In this document: in pieces, positions 1-9,234 of the stretch | Layout: every line of letters starts with the position of its first letter | Position numbering within the stretch: the first letter of the stretch is position 1 | Assembly (NCBI GenBank): GCA_035606355.1 | Contig: DATNFO010000018.1 | Coordinates: 340,177-404,176 of the forward strand | Direction: 5' to 3' | DNA length: 64,000 bases | Source: Sulfopaludibacter sp035606355 | Lineage (GTDB): Bacteria; Acidobacteriota; Terriglobia; Bryobacterales; Bryobacteraceae | Translations under genes and position numbers: made by a program | The notes under the pieces: model-generated | Databases searched by the model: none | Told to the model about the DNA's origin: nothing | What the model saw: only the letters and a program-made list of their open reading frames with translations

Positions 1-46
1 CATCCACGACTACTGTAGTGATGGTGGCCGTCGCACGTTCACGCAT
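1..46 (-). CDS. possible 5' end of a gene running off the left edge
   Basis: An ATG on the minus strand at 46 opens a frame of 15 codons (MRERATATITTVVVD) that leaves the window without a stop. A TATAAT sequence on the same strand at 61-56 lies 9 bases before this ATG, the same arrangement seen at many other gene starts in this window. The fragment is too short to identify. It could also be a chance open frame in the promoter region of the divergent gene at 90. Confidence 0.25.
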   Translation of the reverse strand, partial: MRERATATITTVVVD

Positions 47-89
47 GGAGTTGGTATTATAGCATTTCGACCTTTAAGGAGAACGCGTT

Positions 90-1409
90 TTGCCCAATCC
101 AGACAACGTCCAAATTGCGCCCGCCGAAGGCAAACTCGGAGTTCTAATCCCCGGTATGGGTGCGGTGACGACGACCTTTATTGCGGGTGTAGAAGCCATC
201 AAGCGGGGACTCGGAAAACCCGTGGGCTCTCTCACCCAAATGGGGACGGTCCGCCTCGGGAAGCGGACGGAGGGGCGCAGCCCCGCGATCAAAGATTTCG
301 TGCCGCTGGCCAGCCTCGATGATATAGAGGTCGCCTGCTGGGACATCTTCGAAGATAACGCCTACGAAGCCGCCGTGAAAGCCGGTGTGCTCGAAATGAG
401 CCTGCTGGAGCAGCTCAAGGCCCCGTTGACGGCTGTCACTCCGATGAAGGCCGTCTTCGACCAGAAATTCGTCAAGAAGATCACCGGACCCAACGTCATG
501 AGCGGCGGCACCAAAATGGATTATGCCGAGCGCGTCATGGACGATATCAAGCGCTTCAAGGAGAAATCCGGCGCTTCCCGGCTGATGATGATCTGGTGCG
601 GATCCACTGAAGTATTCCACGAAGCCGCGCCCGTTCACGCCACCCTGAAGGATTTCGAATGCGGGCTGCAGAAGAACGATCCGGAGATCTCGCCCAGCCA
701 GATTTACGCCTACGCCGCCCTGAAAATGGGAATCCCGCACGCTAACGGCGCGCCGCACATGACCACCGACAACCCTGCGATGCTGGAGCTGGCGCGTCTG
801 CACAACGTTCCCGTAAGTGGCAAGGACTTCAAGAGCGGTCAAACGTTCATGAAGACGCTGATCGCCCCGGGCCTGAAATCGCGCCTGCTCGGCGTGAGCG
901 GCTGGTTTTCCACGAACATCCTGGGCAACCGCGACGGCGAGGTGCTGGATGACCCGGGCAGCTTCCGCTCAAAGGAAGTCACCAAGAGCTCGGCGCTCGA
1001 ATATATTCTGCAAAATGAGCTCTATCCGGACCTGTACAAGAACCTGTATCACAAGGTCCGTATCGAGTATTACCCTCCACGGGGCGACGCGAAGGAGGGC
1101 TGGGACAACATCGACATTTTCGGATGGCTGGGTTATCCCATGCAGATCAAAATCAATTTCCTGTGCCGCGATTCCATTCTGGCGGCTCCGCTGGTTCTGG
1201 ACCTGATTCTGTTCATGGATCTGGCGCAGCGCGCCGGTCTGCGCGGCATCCAGGAATGGCTGTCTTTCTATTTCAAAGCGCCCATGCACGCCGAAACCGT
1301 CTACCCCGAGCACGATGTCTTCATTCAGCTCATGAAGTTGAAAAACACGCTGCGCTGGATGCGGGGAGAAGACCTAATTACGCACCTGGGACTGGAATAT
1401 TACGATTAG
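90..1409 (+). CDS. ino1: inositol-3-phosphate synthase
   Basis: A 439-residue protein that should convert glucose 6-phosphate to inositol 3-phosphate with NAD as recycled cofactor, the first step toward inositol lipids or other inositol compounds. The N-terminal dinucleotide-binding turn is visible as LIPGMGAVTTTFIAG (about residues 19-33). The family core follows: KSGQT, then LLGVSGWFSTNILGNRDGEVL (split here for length, about residues 271-291), and the C-terminal IDIFGWLGYPMQIKINFLCRD stretch with its lysine. The start is TTG at 90, chosen because AAGGAG at 76-81 is well placed. The gene is followed by a hairpin and an SDR gene on the same strand. The family call is secure; the use made of inositol here is not shown by neighbours. 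Confidence 0.93.
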   Translation: MPNPDNVQIAPAEGKLGVLIPGMGAVTTTFIAGVEAIKRGLGKPVGSLTQMGTVRLGKRTEGRSPAIKDFVPLASLDDIEVACWDIFEDNAYEAAVKAGVLEMSLLEQLKAPLTAVTPMKAVFDQKFVKKITGPNVMSGGTKMDYAERVMDDIKRFKEKSGASRLMMIWCGSTEVFHEAAPVHATLKDFECGLQKNDPEISPSQIYAYAALKMGIPHANGAPHMTTDNPAMLELARLHNVPVSGKDFKSGQTFMKTLIAPGLKSRLLGVSGWFSTNILGNRDGEVLDDPGSFRSKEVTKSSALEYILQNELYPDLYKNLYHKVRIEYYPPRGDAKEGWDNIDIFGWLGYPMQIKINFLCRDSILAAPLVLDLILFMDLAQRAGLRGIQEWLSFYFKAPMHAETVYPEHDVFIQLMKLKNTLRWMRGEDLITHLGLEYYD

Positions 1410-1426
1410 ACGCTGTATCGTTTAAA

Positions 1427-1467
1427 GACACGCCCGGCGGGGAAATGTTTTCCCCCGCCGGCGCGTC
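1427..1467 (+). terminator. GC-rich hairpin between ino1 and the SDR gene
   Basis: Imperfect inverted repeat: a left arm of GACACGCCCGGCGGGGAAA and a right arm ending CCCCGCCGGCGCGTC around a 3-4 base loop. There is no clear T-run afterwards, so it may be a weak terminator, an attenuator or an mRNA-stabilising stem rather than a classical rho-independent terminator. Confidence 0.4.
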
Positions 1468-1484
1468 TCAATCTCTAGGAGAGT

Positions 1485-2483
1485 ATGAAAGTACTGGTCA
1501 TCGGGGGAACCTTATTCATCGGCCCGCGCCTGGTCGAGGAGCTGGTGAAGAAGGGCCACGAAGTAGCGGTGATGCACCGCAAGCCGAAGCACGAGTTCGG
1601 GCGCAAGGTCGAGAACATCATGGCCGACCGCAACGATACCGAGGCCGTGCGCGCCGCCATTTCCAACCGGCGTTTTGAGATTGTTTACGACAATGCATAT
1701 GACTGGGAACGCGGCACCACCGCGCAGCAGGTAGAGGCCGCCGTCAAGGCCGTCGGCGACCGCTTGACGCGGTATATCTTCATGTCCAGTGTGGCTGCGT
1801 ACGGCGACGGGCTCAACCACAAGGAAAGCGACCCGCTGGCCCCCGACTACCACAACGACCCCTACGTCCGGCACAAAGCCACCACGGAACGGCTCTTGTT
1901 CCGCATGCATACCCAGACCGGACTTCCGGTGGTGACCTTCCGCCCGCCGTTCGTATACGGACCAGGCAATCCGTTCTACCGCGAACAGTTCTTCTGGGAC
2001 CGGCTGCGCGCCGGGCGCCCGATCGTGATTCCGGGCGACGGTCATCGCCTGATGCAGTTCTGTTATGTCAACGATCTGGTGACCGCCATGGTGAAGGCGC
2101 TCGATGAGCCTCGCGCCGTGGGAGAGGCATTTAACATCGGCGATACCAAACCGCTGACGCAGGTGGAGACCGTCGAACGTTTTGCCAAGGCGGCGGGTGT
2201 GGATCCAACGCTCGTGCGCATTCCGCGCGACCAGATTCTCGCCGCCGGCGGAAACGCCATGGAAGAGCCGTACTACTTCGGCGAATACTTCGATCTGCCG
2301 CCGATCACCATGAACATCGGCAAGGTAACGCGTGTGTTGAAGATGAAGCTAACGCCCTTCGATGCCGGGTTGAAGGAAACCTACCGGTGGTATACGCGGA
2401 ACCACAAGGCGCGGACCGCCGGTTTCGAGTTCGACGACAAGCTCCTGTCGCTATCGAAGACCGGCAGCCCGGCGAGCGTGTAA
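1485..2483 (+). CDS. extended short-chain dehydrogenase/reductase (NAD-dependent epimerase/dehydratase family)
   Basis: A 332-residue Rossmann protein of the NAD-dependent epimerase/dehydratase class. It opens with MKVLVIGGTLFIGPRLVEEL, a GGTxxIG cofactor-binding turn at residues 7-13. A catalytic-type YxxxK is present as YVRHK (about residues 126-130), preceded by the MSSVAAYG strand that holds the active-site serine. The lower half contains the usual substrate-pocket strand (VVTFRPPFVYGPGNP) and an FCYVNDLVTAMVKAL helix. AGGAGAG lies just before the ATG. Substrate cannot be told from sequence; proteins like this act on nucleotide sugars, or resemble plant chloroplast RNA-binding CSP41-type SDRs. 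It may be cotranscribed with ino1, 75 bases upstream. Confidence 0.85.
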   Translation: MKVLVIGGTLFIGPRLVEELVKKGHEVAVMHRKPKHEFGRKVENIMADRNDTEAVRAAISNRRFEIVYDNAYDWERGTTAQQVEAAVKAVGDRLTRYIFMSSVAAYGDGLNHKESDPLAPDYHNDPYVRHKATTERLLFRMHTQTGLPVVTFRPPFVYGPGNPFYREQFFWDRLRAGRPIVIPGDGHRLMQFCYVNDLVTAMVKALDEPRAVGEAFNIGDTKPLTQVETVERFAKAAGVDPTLVRIPRDQILAAGGNAMEEPYYFGEYFDLPPITMNIGKVTRVLKMKLTPFDAGLKETYRWYTRNHKARTAGFEFDDKLLSLSKTGSPASV

Positions 2484-2497
2484 CTCAAACGCGATAT

Positions 2498-3745
2498 TTA
2501 ACGGGCGGCTTGGACCGCTGCCGCTGTTTCGGGCACCTTCCAGTATCCGATCAGACTGATGAGCAGCAGCATGGCCGCACTGGCGAAGTACAGCGTGCGA
2601 ATTCCCGCGAATTGCGCCACGGGAGCAGCCACCAGCATGGCCGCGACCTGGGCCCCGGCCACCAGCGACATGAGTGAGCTCATCACCCGGCCGAGCATTT
2701 CCTGCGGCGTCTCGTGTTGCAGCAGCGTTTGCGCGGGAATGAAAATGGCCGCGGCGCTCCCTCCCATCATCAGCATGCCGGCGGCAGTGGACCCCATCGC
2801 GCCGAACACGGCAGTCACCAAAACTGCGATTCCCATGCCGCCGAGTCCGTACACCACCAGGTTTTGCGGCGGTACCTTCCTGCCGATGCGCGTCAGGAAT
2901 TGAGTCGAGATGATCATCCCGACGCCGATTACCGTGTTCAGCACGCCGAACGCCGCCGATGTCGAGTTTAGAATGTCGCGGACGTAGACGCTCAGCAATG
3001 CGCCGAAGCAGCGCATGGCGAACATTCCGGACGTCATCGAAACAATCACGAACGAAAGCGTTGGGTGCGTGAAGATGAAACGGAACCCTTGAGCCATGCT
3101 GTGGCGCACGGCTGCGAGTCCGCCGCCCGCCCGTGCTGCCGCGGGAGCGGCCGCAGGACGCTCGATGGTCAACGTCATCACCAGCGCCGCCGAAAAGAAA
3201 AAGCTGAGGCTGTCGAACACGAAGCAGGAATTCGCCCCCACTACCTGCACCAGTTCTCCAGCCACGCTCGGCGCCAGAATCATGCTGCCCTGCTGAGCTT
3301 GCGACATCAGCCCGTTGACGGCCAGCAGTCCGTTCATCGGCGCCAGGGTGCGCACTGCCACGCTTTGCGCCGGAACGAAGAAACTGCTCACCACGCTCAT
3401 CACGAACAGGACGGCGTACATGACGTAGATGTCGTTGACCAGGAGCAGCGAAAGCACCATGACCCCGCGGATCAGGTCGCTGGCGATGAGCGTACTTTTT
3501 AAATTCCACCGGTCGACAAAAACGCCCGCGATGGGACTCACCACCGCGAACGGAGCCATGAACGCGACGAGCACCAGACCCACTTGCGTTGCCGTGCCGT
3601 GCAATTTGAACGTGACCAGGGCGATGATGGCGAACACCGCCAGGAAGTCGCCGAAAACGCTGACCATTTGCGCGATCCACAGCCGCCTGATAGGTTTGAG
3701 CTGCAAAACGTCGCGGAAAGATAGAGGTGTCCCCGGAGTCGACAT
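2498..3745 (-). CDS. MFS transporter, MFS_3/EntS-like
   Basis: A 415-residue polytopic membrane protein with about 12 hydrophobic segments and the layout of the MFS_3 (enterobactin-exporter EntS-like) branch. The N terminus reads FRDVLQLKPIRRLWIAQMVS, followed by the first membrane helix. The typical FVDRWNLKSTLIASDLIRG loop between helices 2 and 3 is present, as is TRIGRKVPPQNLVVYGLGG after the central helices. These proteins usually export small molecules such as siderophores or drugs. The gene is convergent with the SDR gene, with only 14 bases between stops. An AGAGGGG sequence precedes the ATG at 3745. Cargo is unknown; no siderophore genes are nearby. Confidence 0.88.
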   Translation of the reverse strand: MSTPGTPLSFRDVLQLKPIRRLWIAQMVSVFGDFLAVFAIIALVTFKLHGTATQVGLVLVAFMAPFAVVSPIAGVFVDRWNLKSTLIASDLIRGVMVLSLLLVNDIYVMYAVLFVMSVVSSFFVPAQSVAVRTLAPMNGLLAVNGLMSQAQQGSMILAPSVAGELVQVVGANSCFVFDSLSFFFSAALVMTLTIERPAAAPAAARAGGGLAAVRHSMAQGFRFIFTHPTLSFVIVSMTSGMFAMRCFGALLSVYVRDILNSTSAAFGVLNTVIGVGMIISTQFLTRIGRKVPPQNLVVYGLGGMGIAVLVTAVFGAMGSTAAGMLMMGGSAAAIFIPAQTLLQHETPQEMLGRVMSSLMSLVAGAQVAAMLVAAPVAQFAGIRTLYFASAAMLLLISLIGYWKVPETAAAVQAAR

Positions 3746-3873
3746 AATTGTGAAGCCCCTCTGAAGTTAGGTTTTTTGGGTGATTTGGACCAGCATAGCA
3801 ATCGCGCACGGGTGACGCCACTGTTTTTTTGGATAGATTTGTACGGCGCAGGACGATTAGACGACGGCCGGAG

Positions 3874-6186
3874 TTATTTCCGCGCCGGAGCGGACCGCAG
3901 GACTTCCTTCACCTTTTCCGCAAGCGACGAGGCCGTGTACGGCTTCTGGATGAAGCCCGCGAGCCCTTTGCCGGCGAATCGCTGCACCGCTTCCACTTCG
4001 TTGTATCCGCTGCTTAAAAGCACCCGGACGCGCGGATTGATTGTTTGCATTTGTCGCAGAGCGTCTTCGCCGTTCATGACCGGCATCGTGAGATCCAGCA
4101 GCACCACGTCTATGCTGTCGGGCGCGGTGCGATACAGCGATACCGCCTGTTGGCCGTCGGCCGCCAGGACTGTTTTGTACCCATACCGCTCCAGCGTATT
4201 GCGCGCCGTCATTCGGACGATGTCCTCGTCATCCACCACCAGAATTGTGCCCTCGCCCTGAAGAGACACCTTGACGGTGGCTTCGGGTTCCGGCGCGGGT
4301 TGCTGGGAAGCGGGGAAGAAGACCTTGAAGGTGGTCCCTTTGCCTGGTTCGCTGTACACCTTCAGCGAGCCTTTATGAGACTGCACGATGCCCTGGACGG
4401 CGGACAACCCCAGCCCACGGCCTGCAAACTTCGTGGTGAAGAACGGATCGAAGATGCGCGCCACAGTCGCCTTATCCATTCCCGAGCCGGTGTCCTGAAC
4501 CTCCAGGTAGACGTACTCGCCAGAGGCCAGCGACACGCCCGGCGAAAGACTGCTCAGGTATGCAACGTCGGCATTGATGGCGCCCGTCCGCACCGTCACG
4601 GCTCCGCCCTCGGGGCCGATCGCTTCCGCGGCATTGATCACCAGGTTCATGACGATCTGCTGAAGCTGGCCCGGGTCGGCGTCGATGCCCGGCAGCGGAC
4701 TCGCCAGATATTGCTTCAACTGTACGACTTTCGGAATGGATGCCTGAATCAACTCACCGATGTCGCGCACCAGAGTGGAAAGGTTCACCGTGCGCATCAC
4801 GAAGCGGCCTTTACCGGCGTACGCGAGCAGTTGCCGGGTCAGGTCCGCCGCGCGCTCGGCGGCCTTCATGACCTCTTCGAGAAAACCGCGGTTCGGATTG
4901 GTTGCGGTCATCGTATCCAGGGCGAGGCTGGCGTTGCCCAGGATGCCGGTCAGCAGATTGTTGAAGTCGTGCGCTACGCCGCCCGCAAGCACTCCGAGAC
5001 TTTCCAGTTTTTGGGTGTGCCGGAGCTGTTCATCTCTGCGGCGGCGCTCCGTGATGTCGAGATTGATTTCCCGCCAGCCAACCATGCTCCCGTCCGGCGA
5101 ATAACGGGCGGCCCACCGGCTCGCGACATGAATTTTGGATCCGTCGCGGCATGTCTGTGTCAGTTCGCCTTCCCAATGTCCGAGCGTCTTGAGCTTTTCT
5201 TCGATGGATTCCAGCGGTTCGGGGAAGACACTCTGCAGAAAGCCGTGGATCTCCTGCCCGCTGGCTTCCTCCGCATTCCAGCCGTACATCGCCTCCGCAC
5301 CGCGATTCCAGAAGCGGATCGCTCCGTCGTTGTCCAGCGAGAGGATGGCCCCGTGAGCCAGATCCAAAAGCTGCGCCTGTTCGCGAAGGTGAGACTCCGA
5401 GTTTCGCCGTTCGGTGACGTCGGCGATAACGCCGCCGACGTGGGTCGCCGGACCTTTCTTGCCTGCAAGCGCACGGCCTTCGACAGAGACCCAACGCACG
5501 TCACCATTCGGCCGCACAATGCGGAATTCCGAATAATCCGCGCCCTCCTTCAGGGTTCGTTGTATGGACGCTGCCACGGCATCGCGGTCCTCGGGATGCA
5601 CGTGGCGCATGAAGATCGCATAGTTCCATTCGGGCAGAGGCTGAGGGTAGCCATAGATCTGGTCGTGCTTGGGGGAGCGGATCACTACGCCGGTTGCAGT
5701 GTCGTAATCGAAGTAGCCGATACTGGCGGAATCCAGCACGAAACGGAGTCGCTCTTCCACTTCGCGCATGCTGGATGCGGCGCGCGCAGCTTCGGCGGAG
5801 CGTACCCGGAGCCGGCGTTCCAGTGCGCGGTGGCGTTTGCGCGTGCGGTCTCCGGCATAGCTCACGATGAGCGACAAAACGCAGAGCGCGGCAAAGGCGA
5901 GCGGATTGGTTGTGCGCACATGCCCGGTGAACAGCCATGGGATGCCGAACGTCGCGAGCGTGATCACAATCAGGCCGGGGATGTACCCGAGCCACGCGGT
6001 GCCCATGATCACCAGAAATAAAAGAAGAATCAGGATGGGATTCGACGGGCGCCCGAACAACTTGTATAAGCCGTATCCCGCTGCCGTGGCGGCGGTGAGC
6101 GCCAGAACCGCAATGACGATTCGCAGCAGCCCGTCGGGGATGCGCCGGAGGAGCGGGTACTTGTAGCGAAGTGCGGATATGGACAT
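3874..6186 (-). CDS. membrane-anchored PAS hybrid histidine kinase with C-terminal receiver domain
   Basis: A 770-residue sensor kinase. Residues about 20-115 hold several membrane helices with no large periplasmic loop. A short coiled segment and two PAS/PAC domains follow (about 145-265 and 270-385), the second introduced by a REQAQLLDLAHGAILSLD-type linker. The phosphoacceptor region reads LGVLAGGVAHDFNNLLTGIL, with the H-box histidine in VAHDF. The ATPase domain shows the N box (NLVINAAEAI), DTGSGM and GRGLGLSAV. A receiver domain (ILVVDDEDIVR, DVVLLDLTMPVMNG, IQKPY) ends the protein. The HDFNNLL sequence is typical of hybrid kinases from soil bacteria. No response regulator or effector gene is adjacent, so it is an orphan; its output probably goes through a phosphotransfer protein encoded elsewhere. 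Confidence 0.93.
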   Translation of the reverse strand: MSISALRYKYPLLRRIPDGLLRIVIAVLALTAATAAGYGLYKLFGRPSNPILILLLFLVIMGTAWLGYIPGLIVITLATFGIPWLFTGHVRTTNPLAFAALCVLSLIVSYAGDRTRKRHRALERRLRVRSAEAARAASSMREVEERLRFVLDSASIGYFDYDTATGVVIRSPKHDQIYGYPQPLPEWNYAIFMRHVHPEDRDAVAASIQRTLKEGADYSEFRIVRPNGDVRWVSVEGRALAGKKGPATHVGGVIADVTERRNSESHLREQAQLLDLAHGAILSLDNDGAIRFWNRGAEAMYGWNAEEASGQEIHGFLQSVFPEPLESIEEKLKTLGHWEGELTQTCRDGSKIHVASRWAARYSPDGSMVGWREINLDITERRRRDEQLRHTQKLESLGVLAGGVAHDFNNLLTGILGNASLALDTMTATNPNRGFLEEVMKAAERAADLTRQLLAYAGKGRFVMRTVNLSTLVRDIGELIQASIPKVVQLKQYLASPLPGIDADPGQLQQIVMNLVINAAEAIGPEGGAVTVRTGAINADVAYLSSLSPGVSLASGEYVYLEVQDTGSGMDKATVARIFDPFFTTKFAGRGLGLSAVQGIVQSHKGSLKVYSEPGKGTTFKVFFPASQQPAPEPEATVKVSLQGEGTILVVDDEDIVRMTARNTLERYGYKTVLAADGQQAVSLYRTAPDSIDVVLLDLTMPVMNGEDALRQMQTINPRVRVLLSSGYNEVEAVQRFAGKGLAGFIQKPYTASSLAEKVKEVLRSAPARK

Positions 6187-6318
6187 CTGCAGTTGGGGCC
6201 GTCACAGGCTATTCTACAGCACCGGGCGCGCGAAACTGCCCCGGTATCTTCCGCGATGTCAACGTTCCAGACGGCTCGAAGAGTGAGGCGAAAAGCTCAA
6301 ATTCTACAGTGTTCCTGC

Positions 6319-6330
6319 TATAATCGGAGG
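6319..6330 (+). promoter_or_regulatory. candidate -10 box and ribosome-binding site for ispH
   Basis: TATAAT at 6319-6324 is followed directly by CGGAGG at 6325-6330, ten bases before the ispH ATG at 6341. The two signals abut, so both cannot serve one transcript: if TATAAT is the -10 box, the RNA would start near 6331 and lack the Shine-Dalgarno. No good -35 hexamer is visible. Confidence 0.35.
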
Positions 6331-6340
6331 CATCTTTCCT

Positions 6341-7312
6341 ATGCCTCTAAAGCCCTTCGCTCCCAATCTGGGTCGGGACCGCAAGATTTTTCTGCTCAAA
6401 CCCCGGGGATTTTGCGCGGGAGTTGTGCGGGCTATCGACGTAGTGAAAATTGCGTTGGATCTTTACGGTCCGCCGGTGTATGTGCGCAAAGAGATTGTGC
6501 ACAACAAGCATGTGGTCGACGAGTTGCGCGAGGCCGGCGCGATCTTTGTGGAAGAGTTGCACGAGGTGCCCGCGGGCGGGCGCGCTATTTTCAGCGCGCA
6601 TGGCGTCTCGCCGGCCGTTCGCAAAGAAGCCAAAGATCGGAACCTGCACATTATCGACGCCACCTGCCCGCTCGTAACCAAGGTGCATCTGGAGGCGGTG
6701 CGGTTCGCCAAGGACGGCTTTAGCATCGTGCTGATCGGCCACAAAGATCACGACGAAGTGATCGGCACCCTGGGAGAAGTTCCGGAGTGCAGCTATTTGG
6801 TGGAGACGGTGGATGACGTGGACGATCTGCATTTGCCCGATCCGGCACGCGTCCGCTTCCTCACGCAGACCACGCTGAGCCTGGATGAGACGCGCGACAT
6901 CATGGGACGCCTCAAAGAGCGCTTCCCGCTTATTCAGGGTCCGCCGGCGCAGGATATCTGCTACGCCACGGAGAACCGGCAAATGGCAGTGAAGGCCGTG
7001 AGCCAATACTGCGAGCTGCTGCTGGTGGTGGGCAGCCAGAACAGTTCTAATTCCAAGCGGCTTGTGGAAGTAGGCGATAATTTCGGCGTACGCTCGTTCC
7101 TGGTGAACGATCGCGGCGATGTCGATCCGGCGTGGCTGGACGGCGTGAAGAATGTGGCGGTGACGGCCGGAGCTTCGGCGCCAGAGCACCTGGTCAGCGA
7201 TCTGATCGAATTCCTGCGCGCCTATGGGTTCGGCGAGATGGAGGAGATCGAACTGGTGGACGAGGATGTGCGTTTCTCTCTTCCGAGCGAACTGATGATT
7301 TCCATCCGATGA
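6341..7312 (+). CDS. ispH: 4-hydroxy-3-methylbut-2-enyl diphosphate reductase
   Basis: A 323-residue iron-sulfur enzyme catalysing the last step of the MEP pathway, giving isopentenyl and dimethylallyl diphosphate. The three cluster cysteines are at residue 25 (in GFCAG), 109 (in DATCPL) and 207 (in DICYAT), with spacing close to the E. coli enzyme. The HNKHVVDEL, FSAHGVSP and LTQTTLS blocks are also present, as is the SSNSKRL block near the C terminus. The stop codon overlaps the ATG of shc by the ATGA arrangement at 7309-7312, so the two are translationally coupled. This links precursor supply directly to hopanoid synthesis. Confidence 0.96.
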   Translation: MPLKPFAPNLGRDRKIFLLKPRGFCAGVVRAIDVVKIALDLYGPPVYVRKEIVHNKHVVDELREAGAIFVEELHEVPAGGRAIFSAHGVSPAVRKEAKDRNLHIIDATCPLVTKVHLEAVRFAKDGFSIVLIGHKDHDEVIGTLGEVPECSYLVETVDDVDDLHLPDPARVRFLTQTTLSLDETRDIMGRLKERFPLIQGPPAQDICYATENRQMAVKAVSQYCELLLVVGSQNSSNSKRLVEVGDNFGVRSFLVNDRGDVDPAWLDGVKNVAVTAGASAPEHLVSDLIEFLRAYGFGEMEEIELVDEDVRFSLPSELMISIR

Positions 7313-9231
7313 GCGCGCAGGTACAAGTCGGGAGCACCCTCGCCGGCGCGGCCGGGCAGGCGATGCGGCGCGCGGCGGAGTATCTGGCCGGCTTGCAGGA
7401 GCGCGACGGGCACTGGTGCGCGCAGCTCACCGCCGACACCACACTCGAAAGCGACTACATTCTCTTTCAGTTGTGGTTGTATCCACCGTTCGAGGGCGTG
7501 TGGAAGCCGGAAACACGTCCGTTGATCGAGAAGGCCGTGCGGTCGATTCTGGACCGGCAGCTCGAGGACGGCGGCTTCAATATCTGCGTGGGTGGCCCGA
7601 GTGAGGTCAGCGCCAGCGTGAAGGCGTACTTCGCACTGAAACTGGCCGGCTTGCCTGTCGACGACGAACGCATGGCGCGGCTGCGCGAACGTATTCTCGC
7701 GCTCGGCGGCATTCAGGCGGCGAACAGCTACGTCAAGGTCAACCTCAGCCTCTTCGATCTATATCCGCGCAAATACTGCCCCGCGATTCCGCCGGAAGTG
7801 GTGCTGCTGCCGTTCAACTTCCTGTATCAGATGAGCTCGTGGACGCGCGCGATCGTAGTGAGCCTGGCGATTGTGCATGCGGCCGATCCGCGGCGTCCGG
7901 TCCCCGCCGGTTTTAACCTGGACGAGATCTGGCTGCCCGGAGTAAGTCCTGAGTTTCACTCGGACGAGAAGTTCTTCACCTGGCACAACACCTTCCTGCG
8001 CCTCGATAAATTTCTGAAGTGGTGGGAGCACCGCGTTGACGGGCGCGTCCCCGGCTTGCGGCGCAAGGCGGTGAAGAAGGCGAAGCAATGGATGCTGGAT
8101 CGCCTCGAAAATTCCGAAGGCCTCGGCGCGATTTATCCGCCGATGATGTATTCGGTGATGGCGCTGGATACGCTCGGGTATGCGAAGGACGATGCGGTGC
8201 GCGTGGAGGCGATTCGCCAGTTCGACCGGCTGATGGTGGACGATGGCGAACGGTTCTATTTCCAGCCCTGCTTCTCGCCCGTGTGGGACACGGCCATCGG
8301 CGCGTATGCGCTGGCGCAGTGCGGGGAAGGGAACGGCGCAACGCGGCGCGCGGCCGATTGGCTGCTGGATCGCGAAGTGCGGCGTAAAGGCGATTGGAGC
8401 ATCAAACGTCCGAAGACGCAGCCGTCTGGTTGGGCATTCGAATATCGCAACGAGTTTTACCCGGATATCGACGATACGGCCATGGTGATGCTCGCCTTGA
8501 GCGAAGCGCGGGGAACGGACGAAATCGAGCAGCAGAATTGCCATGGCCGCGCTCTACAGTGGCTGATGGACATGCAATCCAGCGATGGAGGCTGGGCGGC
8601 GTTCGATGCGGATAACAACTGGAAGTTCCTGAACCAGGTTCCGTTCGCCGATCACAATGCGATGCTGGATCCCACGTGCCCGGATATCACCGGCCGCGTG
8701 CTGGAAGCGCTGGCCGCGCATGGTGTGGATTCGCAGAGCCGCACGGTGCGTCGCGGCGTCGATTGGCTGGTGAACAATCAGGAGCAGGACGGAAGCTGGT
8801 ACGGCCGCTGGGGCGTCGCGTACATTTACGGGACGTGCTTCGCTCTGCGCGGATTGGCCGCGTCCGGCGAGAGCGATCGCGAGGCTCACGTATTACGCGC
8901 GGGCGAATGGCTGCGGTCGATTCAGAATGCCGATGGCGGCTGGGGTGAAAGCTGCGCCAGCTACGATAACGGCATTTTCACCGCGGGACCGAGCACGCCG
9001 TCTCAAACCGCTTGGGCCATTCTTGGATTGATCGCCGGCGGCGACGCCGATAGCCTCAGCGTGCAGCACGGCATCGAGTACTTAGTGGAAACGCAGCGGT
9101 CCGACGGCAACTGGCAAGAGGAGCTGGCGACGGGAACCGGGTTTCCGAAAGTGTTTTACTTGAATTACCACTTATACAAAGACTACTTTCCGCTGCTGGC
9201 GCTGAGTAGTTACTTGAGGAGCCGGGGTTAG
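7309..9231 (+). CDS. shc: squalene-hopene cyclase
   Basis: A 640-residue class II triterpene cyclase that folds squalene into hopene at the membrane. The catalytic aspartate motif DIDDTAM begins at about residue 386. Repeated QW-type motifs are visible, for example SSDGGWAAFDADN, QEQDGSWYGRWGVAYIYG and QNADGGWGESCASY. The open frame extends upstream to 7132, but that part lies inside ispH; the ATG at 7309, overlapping the ispH stop, gives the normal family length and the expected N terminus. hpnH starts 3 bases after the stop. Function is secure, although the exact product (hopene, diplopterol) cannot be read from sequence. Confidence 0.96.
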   Translation: MSAQVQVGSTLAGAAGQAMRRAAEYLAGLQERDGHWCAQLTADTTLESDYILFQLWLYPPFEGVWKPETRPLIEKAVRSILDRQLEDGGFNICVGGPSEVSASVKAYFALKLAGLPVDDERMARLRERILALGGIQAANSYVKVNLSLFDLYPRKYCPAIPPEVVLLPFNFLYQMSSWTRAIVVSLAIVHAADPRRPVPAGFNLDEIWLPGVSPEFHSDEKFFTWHNTFLRLDKFLKWWEHRVDGRVPGLRRKAVKKAKQWMLDRLENSEGLGAIYPPMMYSVMALDTLGYAKDDAVRVEAIRQFDRLMVDDGERFYFQPCFSPVWDTAIGAYALAQCGEGNGATRRAADWLLDREVRRKGDWSIKRPKTQPSGWAFEYRNEFYPDIDDTAMVMLALSEARGTDEIEQQNCHGRALQWLMDMQSSDGGWAAFDADNNWKFLNQVPFADHNAMLDPTCPDITGRVLEALAAHGVDSQSRTVRRGVDWLVNNQEQDGSWYGRWGVAYIYGTCFALRGLAASGESDREAHVLRAGEWLRSIQNADGGWGESCASYDNGIFTAGPSTPSQTAWAILGLIAGGDADSLSVQHGIEYLVETQRSDGNWQEELATGTGFPKVFYLNYHLYKDYFPLLALSSYLRSRG

Positions 9232-9234
9232 CCG

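Noticed and set aside
1124..1678. 184-codon frame bridging ino1 and the SDR gene
   Set aside because: Shadow of two well-supported genes in other frames.
2451..3821. 456-codon minus frame over the MFS gene
   Set aside because: Out of frame with the 12-helix transporter and lacking hydrophobic segments.
4045..6021. 658-codon open frame antisense to the hybrid histidine kinase
   Set aside because: The minus frame has complete PAS, HisKA, ATPase and receiver motifs; the plus frame shows none and is a by-product of GC-rich third positions.
7132..7308. longer N terminus for squalene-hopene cyclase
   Set aside because: Falls within ispH in another frame and is Arg/Gly-rich; ATG 7309 is coupled to the ispH stop.
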